This document shows positions 48,114 through 58,900 of a DNA stretch of 64,000 nucleotides, one piece after another. Origin of the DNA: Reticulitermes lucifugus (lineage: Eukaryota; Arthropoda; Insecta; Blattodea; Rhinotermitidae); NCBI GenBank assembly GCA_026260175.1, contig JAKCWW010000144.1, positions 78,874-142,873 on the forward strand. Reading direction: 5' to 3'. Every line of letters begins with the position of its first letter. Position 1 is the first letter of the stretch. The position numbers and the translations under genes are program-made. The notes under the pieces are model-generated. The model made no database searches. It had not been told where the DNA came from and was given only the letters and a program-made list of their open reading frames with translations.

Positions 48114-49875
48114 CACAACAACAACAACAACATTGCACCACTGATATTAAATTTCAGAATAATACTGTAACAAATGAAGATGGTGTAGTGGTGATGTTTC
48201 AGGTTTGTATTTGGGACATACAGTAAAACCCCAATTTAATGTTCCCACATTTAGTGAAATCCCGGATTTAGTGATGATTTTTTCATGTCCCAACAATAGC
48301 TCCATATAAACAATGTAACCTCCATTTAATAAAACCCTCGATTTAGTGAAATATATTCTCATCCCCCAGCAATTCATTAAATAGGGGTTTTACTGTACTT
48401 TGTTCAAATACTGGTTGGGTTACTGACAGTGCTGATGGTAAATGTTATTCTTCTCAGTCTGTCCAGTGAATACTTGTGCAATACCATATGCCCTTGGTAT
48501 TGGAATATCAAGTTTGACTGATGATGCAAATACAGTGTTTATGACTCATCATTTGCAAATAGTCTGGCCTTTGTGAGTTGTCACAAATGGTCAGCATGAA
48601 AATATTAATCTGTAAACCATCAAACAAATGCTTTGTACAGCCCATAACTTACATTTTTACAAATAAATATTGATAACTGACAACACATGCCAGCAAAATG
48701 GTGTCACTGCAGACTGAAATTGTAGGATATGATTACTTCCTTTTGAACCCATACAAATAATAATTATTTATATCACGATTATTTATGATCATCTTTGCAT
48801 CTCTTATGATGCTTTATAACCTTTGCAGCTAAAACAAAGTATTTAAATAATGTATGAATCAATGGAGTTGCTATTATTCCAAAACATTTATTTCATCACC
48901 AGTCCTCTTGCTGTCTCGTACAGAACACATATGAAGTTGGGATAGCTCAGCATACTGGCTAGGCTGTAGGCTGGATGATGAAGGAATCATGGTTCAATTT
49001 CCAGCCAAGCCAGAGATTTTTCTCTTCTCCACAGGATCCAAACTGGCTCCTATTCAATGGGCACATGTGACTATTTCCCAGGGGATAAAGTGGTGAAGGG
49101 CTGCAGCAGATCACTCACCTCCATCTTAATGTCAAGGTTAAGAATATGTGGAACTATACCCCACATGCCTTTGTGGTATGCAACAGGGTGACTTTACTTT
49201 TACAGAATACAAATGAAGTAACAAAATTCTGTGATACAAATGTTATGTTCACAGATGATGGTTATAAAACACATGATATCCATTCATATCTGTTTCTACT
49301 TGCTGTCTCTTGCCTGGTTAGCAGATGGTCAAAACCAATTTATACAGTGCATGGACAATCTGTGGACCAGGTTGTGCATGGTCAGTGACTGTATCAAGGG
49401 ACTGACAAGAGGGTTGAGATATGGCTGCATGTTTGTCCTTTCAGCCCTATCTGATTTGGGTATGTGTGAGTGAGGAGGAAAGCAATGGAGTGTGGGTTGG
49501 AAGGTCTGTTCCTTCTGAGTACAAGTGTTGTGAATCGCTCTTATTTTGCATCTGATATATGTAAGGTACATGCACTTGGTTCTGGGGGAGGTCTTTCTGA
49601 GTGTCCAGGCTAGCCAACATGGAGGCTTGATTGTATTACTTTTGTTTGGAGATAGTTTTTGTGTTCTGTTACTTGCTGAGCACACATGGGGTTTTAAGTC
49701 CGACTGTGCTCTGGTCTTTCTGGGAGGTATGGAGCCAGGAAGAAGAGGATTTATGTAGACTGGAGAGTCAAAAAAAAAAAATTATTATTATTATTATTGT
49801 TATTTTGGCTCTTCAGTCTACATAAATCCTCTTCTTCCTGGCTCCATACCTCCCAGAAAGACCAGAGCACAGTTA

Positions 49876-49909
<34 letters not shown>

Positions 49910-52900
49910 GTGTTCAGTATTGATACTGCCCTCATTTGTTCATTCAGTATTTATTCACTACCAGAAAACAATACTCATTCAATACCTAGGAGTGAGTGAC
50001 TGAGACTCACAGATCTTCTCTTTCTTAGTACTGTTCTGTTTATTAGGAATTGGCATGTTGTTTTCATTTAATATATTATACACACATACACACTTGTCGC
50101 ACACATATGCACAATTACTTCACCTGCTGTGTTTAAATATACCCTCATTATTTGCTGTATTAATGGTTTACCATTTCTATGTGGTTGTTATATCCAGGCT
50201 GTATAAAGTGAGATTGCCATGTGATAAAATGATGCTATGGAAATAGAGAACCTGCCCCATTAACCATCTGATGAACATCTGGTTCAAGTTCAAGCTAAAT
50301 GAAGCAGGTATTGAGTGGAATATTAAGGGGATGCAATACAATACCTCTCTTCAATCTCTTGCTGCTCTTCCAACAGACACCGCTGCTCTTCCTCAATTCC
50401 TTGTAAATGAACCTGCAAATTTTGGGCTGCATGCGACGTTCGACTGTTTTGACCATCTGTCTGATGTAGACTCTGGAGGATTTTCTTCTTTTCTTCTTCA
50501 AGTTCTGACAAATTTTTCTACAAGAAATGTACTGAATGACATGAAGACAGTCCATGTAAAGCACAGGAAAATAATTTACATGTCGCTTACTTACATTTGT
50601 GTGCTGTGGTGTATGTACTTACCATAAGACTTTGTGTTGTACTCTGAAGTGCCTCTTTGTCTTGCTGGACCATCTTCATGGCTGCAGTTGTCTCTTCATA
50701 TTCTAATTTCATAATTTCATGCTCCTTCTGGAATTCTTTAATTATCTGTTCCAGACGTCGCTTCTCTTCATCCAAAGCCATATTCAACTTCTCTAATTCC
50801 TATGAGAACATTAGAAATGCACTGTAAGTTGGTATGACAGATGATGAATGAAGCAGCAGGGGAATAATTTAGCTGCTGTTGTTAAAATTGTTGTTGTTAG
50901 TAGTAACAGTAGTAGTCATAGTAGTAGTAGTAGTAGTAGCAGCAGCAGTAGTATGCCTTGTTGTTACTGCTGCTGTTCAGCTTCTCCTGTTACATTATGT
51001 GCCACTATGCTGTTCTGTACTGCCTGTTACGATGAAGACACAAAGTATATGGAGGGCAGAATATGTACATTTTGATGTGTGGGAAGACAAGAAAGGCATA
51101 TGACATACCTCATAAGGGCAGAAATGCCCCTATATTTCCAGTAAGAAAGTATGTTCTGCCATTTTTCCCCACCTACACTTCATATGTAATTTTAAATTAC
51201 AAACTACTATATGTGACCCTGACATGTGTTTATCACTTCTAATGGCAATATTTTTCTACTTCTGGTTGATTGTTGAGCTTAATATAAATTTCTGATGACC
51301 TTTTCAGGGAAGATGTTCCTTATGGTACTGTCAGATGCTGCTTATGGTGCAAACAGGTACAGTAATAATTCATGGGAATTATACTTTATACCTGGTAGGT
51401 AAAGAACCCATATCAATTCTTGTTTGAAACATTAGTACTACTGAATATGGACCTTTCAAACTTATACAAGCTTCTGAGGAAATCTTATAATTTGAGCTTG
51501 TTACCTGGGACATGGGGTGCGCGGTGGCGCAGTTGGTTGAGGCACTACGCTACAAACCGGAACGTCGCGGGTTCGATTCCCGATGGTGTCATTGGAATTT
51601 TTCCTTGACATAATCGTTTCGGTCGCACTATGTTCCTGGGGTCGACTCAGCCTCTAACAGAAATGAGTACCAGGAACCTTTTATGGCGATTTAATATCGC
51701 CGGCAACAATAAAACGTACTTAGCTATTCATGTAAAGTGGCAGATTTTAATTAAATTGCCCCATATCAAATTTAACGGAAACCCGTCCAGCAGGAGCCGC
51801 GCTGATATATGCGGACAAACGGACGGGCATGACGAAGCTAATAGGCGCTTTTCGCGACTATGAGAACGCGCCTAAAACGAACTGTGCTCCTTGGAGTTAG
51901 TGCAAACCATATTTCAGTTCACAAAGACAGTATGAAAGGTTTACATATCCCACTTGTATGTCTGTCATAAAAAGAAAACATGCTGAGTAAATCATCCTCT
52001 TATCACATATTAAGATTGGAATTCAAATTCCCGTTGGAAATAAACACCTAAAAGTACACTGTTATCTTAGCACTTATCATTTGGCATTATCAGCACTAAT
52101 TGAGAAGACACAGACTGAACTTTTCCAACATACTGCATGCGGAATCCCACGTACATGTTCGTCAGTCAACCCTTCACATGCTCCTTTCTCTAAATCAGCG
52201 GTCGCCAACCATTCGGACCTCACGGACCACTAAACTCACAACTTTGAATCCCGCGGACCACTAACATGAACTTTTTTAAAAAGGTAGAAACATCTATAAA
52301 ATAATGATCATAAAAGTTCCATTTTATTAATATGAAATTTGATTCAACGTAATAAGGCGAAAATTGTCAGCGATCCTGTCGGTGACACGAAGACGAATCA
52401 GAATATAATGAAACAGTATAATAAACATAAAAATTGCAAATAATGTCCAAATTTCTCCACGGACCACCAAAAGTTTCTCGCGGACCATCAGTGGTCCGCG
52501 GACCACCGGTTGGAGGCCGCTGCTCTAAATAAACCGTCTCCCACTGTATTAGTACATTACCATGGTAACACTTCGTACTGTGCACGGCATCTGGGCCTAA
52601 GAGCAAGCAGGTAATAGGATGATGGAGAAAACTGCATAAGGAGCCTCATGATTTGCACCCCTCACCAAATATTATTTGGGTGATGAAATTGAGGAGGATG
52701 AGATGGTTGGGGCATGTGAAATGCATGGAGGAGAAGAGTAGGGGGTATCGATGGGGATACCTGAAAGAAAAGCGGCCATTTCAAAGACTTAGGCATAGGT
52801 GAGATATAATATTAAAATTGATCTTAAAGAAATAGGATGGGAGGTCATACACATTGGATTCATCTGGCTCAGAACACGGACAAGTGGTGGGCTCTTGTTA

Positions 52901-55900
52901 ACATGTTAATGATCCATTGGGTTCCATAATATGTGGGAAATTTCAGGAATAAGTGACGGACTGTTGATTTCTTGAGAAGAACTCTGCTCCATGGGCACAT
53001 TTCATATTGTAGTCTTCTGTCTTTTCTGTCTTACAATACCATACAGTCTGGTAAGATGGTTACCAGCATGTTACGGGAGAAACTCTGCCACCACTTTCTA
53101 GGTGATGTCATAAACCTTGATAACTACATTATGAATCTTCACTTTGTGAAAGCCTCAAATGTCATAACGTCTGTTGAAAAACCACAAACAGATTTCGCAG
53201 TTCAGAGACTGAAGACAAATCCATGCCAGAGAAACCTCTAAGCTATGTAATACTTAGCCCTGCCCCCCCCCCCCNNNNNNNNNNNNNACTTCTACACATT
53301 CAGACAAATGTCTTCATATTGTACTTGAACTTTTCGCTGCGGCGTTAAATACTGGGAAGGTTATTTTCGGGATGCGCGTAAAAACGCACTAGCTATTCAC
53401 GTAAAGTGTTCATATTGTTGCCCGATTTTAACAAAATTTGGAATATGTTGACAGATTTCGGTAACTACATTCATCGGTTCTCGAGTTGTATGTTACATAC
53501 GGACGGACAAACGACTGTGTATATAGACAGGCGCGGCGAATACAATAGGCGCATTCTGGCACCTCTTCGTATGACGAAATTGGATAAAAGGAAAACGCAG
53601 GTACTTTGAATCCGCGACGGGGCGTTGCAAAGAATTGCAGTATAAAACATATCAGCAAAAGAAAGAAAGACTTGATAAGAGAGGGAAGAAGAAAAAAATA
53701 CGTAACCCTGCAGAACGAATTTCATTAAATACTTTTATACAAAGAATTCTGCTATTCCTAATGTACCCGGTTGTTAACAGATCCATCCGCTTCTTTCTGT
53801 CCCTTCCTGGATCGCAAGGTACGTGATGTGAGTCATAACAGATTTACGTGTAACGGATCTGGACTTCGGCCCAACGCTCAATGGTCGGGAATGCTTTAAT
53901 AGTCGGCCATAGACCTGCTATTATTAGTTCTGCATCATTTATGCAGGCTTTCTTTGTTTCATCTGCGCAATGATCAAACTTAAAGGAAATGTACTGTTTT
54001 AACGATCATCGAGTGAGCCTGACTATCGTACCGTGAATATGTAGGCAGCAGGCTCATCGGAAACGTTGCTGCTTACCTACCAAACTACACGGAGGCACAT
54101 CCTAGAAGACCGTAAACTTAATGCCACCGTGTGAACCTCAGATCTCACATCTAGTAGACTTATTACAGAAACTCAGATAATTAAAGTTCGTAAACTTGTC
54201 ATTCCTACGACAATATTTCGCTCATATCCTCTTTACAGTTACTCTCTCATCTTAACAATCGTACAAGCGACTGCTTTCTTCAAGGTCTGCATGCATTTCT
54301 TCTTCTTGTCCGAGATGTGTCCATGTCCAGTCCAGCGGAATGTTTATTCGTCCAGATTATCGACGCATCTATTCCTCTCGAGTTAAAAAAGACAGAGACA
54401 GAAAAATGAAAAGGTGATCTATAGTGACCAGTTTAGGATTGTGTGGACCTTTCATTCCAATTCGCTCTACACGCCTTTATCGCTTGGTGCGTAGGCACAC
54501 GTACATATTTGCTTTTACTATTCAGTTTCTCAGGTCATCACATCAGGAGCGTTCAAAACGGGGCCAGTACGAATGTGGACATTCACGGGGCCCCTTGTAA
54601 CCCTCCGCGAATACCGGTACGCTCCGTCTGCTCGTGCAGTACTGCTCTATGCGACAGCACTCACACATGTATTATTCAATAGGGTTCTGACGGTGGTGTA
54701 TGACATCTGAACCCAATAACTTGATGGACTTAGTCCATCGTATGTCTTTAAATTTAAAACACTACGTTTCGGGGACAGGATCGGTCCCCGTCTTCAGGCT
54801 TGCTTTTTCCAAAACAAAAGTTGCTACATAATAACTGTTTACATCCTGATTAAACACGTACTAACGTCAAATTAGTGAATACAACATATTTCAGTAAGTT
54901 TAAAAGGTATGGCTAGGAAAATATCACTAAACATTCAATTCTTCATGCCGTTAACAAACATCTGATTGAGGCATAAATAAAATGTTCATCCTCAGCCACG
55001 TCATTGAAGTTCCAAGGGAAATTCCATTGTGGGACGAGATTGACGTCAGAGCTGACGTCATGCATTAAGAGAAAACGTAGGCGTGACAACGTGATTCACA
55101 CCATGTAGCGCAAAGTACGTACCGGTACAGGCAGTGAGAAATCTCACTACACTCTTGCACAACGATAAGCGTCCGTTAATGAGAAACTTGCAGAGCGAAC
55201 AATGGTTAGGTACACCAGATTTTCTACATACGAATACTTAAAACTCTTTTCGGTTATAAATAAAGCCCACAAACCTTTCCGAAGCATTTCAAGTTTAAGT
55301 TAGTATCCAGGGGTAACAGATGCATACATTTCACTTGTCCTTAGTTAAACCGCCTTTTACTGAGCCGAACATTTCCTTACCGTGTTCTCTATACTGTACC
55401 TGGAACCAGCTCAATCAAGTCCATACCCCGACTTCAGCTTAAATCAATTCTGTGAACACTGCCAATAATGTACATAGGGGCAATTCCACGTCAAATCGCA
55501 CAGAAAAGAAAATTATTTTAATTTTATACTTCTGTGAACGCATTGGACATTTGGTGAAATTAATTAGCATGACGTTTGAGCGATTAGTTTCCAAGGTTCC
55601 ATAAATTTGGTCAAAGTCGCTCCGCACGCGGCTCCTTTGAACACACGGTCGAAGGTAGAGCAAGCACCGATACCACACGTCAAAGCTAGTATTACGCGCT
55701 TTAAACCTGTATGCAACATATCTTATAGTTACGCCACACATAAGTACAGGCATTTTCGATTAAGTTTTTAACTTTGATGTTTTGATTTTCGCCCTCATTC
55801 CCAACTCCGACATGGGGGGAGGGGAGGGGAATAGCACGATATTATTTGTTTCGTACCCTACAAAATTCCGTTTGCGTTAGTCTGACTTTGTCGCACAAAA

Positions 55901-58900
55901 GTTACACAAAATGACAGCACAGTCAGTGAACAGACTATTGGAACAACCAGAGCATTAAAAATGCCGAGGTGCAAAGAATTCGTGCCGAAACGTGTCCATC
56001 TTTCCCGTCTTGCAATCTTCCCATGTACCCGATGCCTCTGAAGTGGTACATCCTTCCGAGTTTTCCGACTAAATTCTGTAAAATATGCATTTGGCATCTG
56101 CCCCACATAATCCCTCCTTGATTTTGTTGCTAATAATACTTCACACCCGCCTAGACAAAAATCAAAATATGACTGCGATAATGTCACGACGATTCGGAAG
56201 ACCTTCACGACATGCGGTCATGTTGCAACAGCCCCTCCGTAATGTCCGTGCTTATTTTAATCCTTGGAAAAGGGCTAACTCTAAAAACAAATAAATGAAC
56301 TGTGATCATTATGCAAACCCCAAGTGTCGTAAAGTTTGTCAAATCTAATCAAATCCTACGTAAGGACACGCCTCACTGACATTATGACGCATTGCCGCAG
56401 CGCATCAGCACAACCACGTATTGATCCCGCCACTAGAGCTTGTTCCTCCCCCCAGCCTCGTTCTTTACGTTATATCAAGAGTCGTAACAGGCTCACGTGC
56501 TGTTATGTGACATCCCTAGCTTGGCAATGGAAATTCAGAAAATCACCGGAGGAGATTAAAACATGCCAGGTTAAAGAATTCAGAATGTCGGAAATCAAAA
56601 AGTATTCACTTCCCTACGAATAACAGCTTCTCATCCATTTGCATAAAAGAAATGACATGTTCTACTTACGCTTACATCACCATTCATTACCCTCATCACC
56701 AGTTATTAATACAGTGGTCAGCTTCACACTATGGTCAATTTACCCGCAAGGGAACCCTTGCTAAAACTCACGGATAAGGGGTTGGGGCGCAACACAGAGA
56801 TGGAAATTACAGCACTGCCTATTTAAATTTTACATTTCAAGACAGGACACTGGATGATCTGAAATCAATTATAACAGGGCCTTCTCCATGAGATGTGTAG
56901 GTTATCTCATGCTCCTGTAGTCTCTGTCCATCTGTGAATCCGTGAAAAGGATGGAGAAGCGTCTCACGGTGGTTGAATTACGTGGAACGGTTTTCTTTTA
57001 GCGATGAAATGGGGTCCAAACCGGTTCCAGACACAGCTGCCATGTATTTGCCTGCATTCTTCCATGGACGCCACCACACTCTCTATAAATGGCTTTGTCT
57101 GTACACGGGAAGCAAATAGTACAGGCCATCTCAAAATGTTAAACTGCTAGCACAGACAACCAAGGCGAACCTATGTCCAATGTGTACGCTACGAATGGTT
57201 AAAATACGTGAAGCTATGCCTTGGCTATATATAGGCCAACGTTATTCATTATGTGGTGCCTGATTAATTCAGCACGTGATGCTTTAACTTTTACTACAGT
57301 GGACGAATCATTCTATTAATGATCAAATAACTAAAAATGTGCCTGTTTATTTGATGAAGGCCTCTCATTTTTAGGGAAGAATGCAAAGTAGCCACAGGGA
57401 CCCCACGAGGCCGTTCTTTCACAAGATCACGGTTACGGAGCCGGACAACATTCCCCGCTTTCAAGTGACCTGAAGGGCCACAGTTTTACCTTGCTGTGAT
57501 CCAGTTCAATCTAGTTATGACCGTCATATCCTATTCCTACATATAAGAACCTTTTTGATATTATCCTTCCATCCACGTCCATGTGGTCACTTTCCGTAAG
57601 GCCTCCCGACAAACTGCAGGAATTTTTCCTTGTACATGCTGGACACCTCGTCCATCTTTTCCTCGGACATGTAGCGGAGGAAAACTTTGCTGCATATTTT
57701 TCGAAAGTCTATTACCATACAGCATTTTAGGACTTAAAAAGGAACTGGCGCTCCTGTCTCACACCATGTTGTGATTACTGAATGTAAGATATTAGAAACA
57801 TGGTTTTGCAGTTTCCTAAAACGGCAAAATTCTCGTACGAAGTTCCGTGAAAATCGGTCAACTGATTCAACAGCAGAACTGGGACACGAGCGCGCACGCA
57901 CACTCTACCGTATATTAAAATCCCACTTTTTTCCTTTCCAGGAAGGAAAGTAAGCTCATGAGACCCAATACAATTTGTCCTCTTCATCTAGTACAGCCTT
58001 CTGCTGAAAACGTAATGGCCACAGAGTAAAAGCCTGCCGATTCCAAATGCCGGTATAACAGAACTTCAGAAACACAGATCCCATGCCCTCTTCCAGAAAG
58101 GATTTAAAGCAGATCCAGATGACAGGTATCCAGAATTTAAAATTTACATCTCAGAACTGACTTTGGATGGCTACGAATACATACCAGTAGCATACGTAAC
58201 AATGCATTGCATAATTTGACCTTTATTAAAAAGACTAGCTCACTTTGTGGGTACAGGACGTTTCTAAATTAGATATTCTAACGATCATACGAAATAAACA
58301 TATCGCCAATTAAAGAAGTTCCAGGGTTATTTTTAACAAACATTATTCCTTTAGTTTTTAAAAAAATAAGTGAACTTCAAAGTAGCCATTACAGAAATGT
58401 ATCCACGGATCTCCTAGGAAGTTGTCGCCACTTGTTCAGTTTATTTCCTTTCACAAGAAGATTGTTACTTTTCTGCTGGCTGCCAATTCCAATTGCATGG
58501 TTTATATGCATAGCAGTGGCGAATCCTGATCCGGAGGTCAGTTGTAATAGAAGCATACGCAATGCGGTATTGTACTGTTGGGCTAGACCTGACCACCGGA
58601 TCTGAGTTTGCTACTGATGCATAGTTGGAATATCTCCCATTTCCTCTCACAAGGGCAGTTATTAATAAAACATAAATGTTTAGATCAAGGCTGGCCAACA
58701 TGCGGCCCTCAGTCACCCGAACAGTTTCAATAATACAACTTAACAAACATAATATAATAGGTCTACAGAACGTAATATGGCAACTTATGAGCATTTAATA
58801 TGAAGCAGTAAAAACATGTCGTTATTTGCAAATAACGACCTTCTACTTAATTCACTCCCCCCCCCCGTTTTTCGATATACGTGTACACGTGTGGCCCCTC

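Noticed and set aside
46619-50799. SWAP70/DEF6 or ERM protein as the identity of the coiled-coil gene
   Set aside because: The coil alone is ambiguous, but the [10 protein letters not shown] block and gap-free alignment of exon 1 to PLEKHD1 fit only PLEKHD1.
50848-51075. Poly-Ser / poly-Val ORFs
   Set aside because: Translation of a GTA/GCA microsatellite.
54690-54756. Second arm for the 54.76-kb hammerhead
   Set aside because: No inverted partner of the motif was found within about 1 kb on either side.
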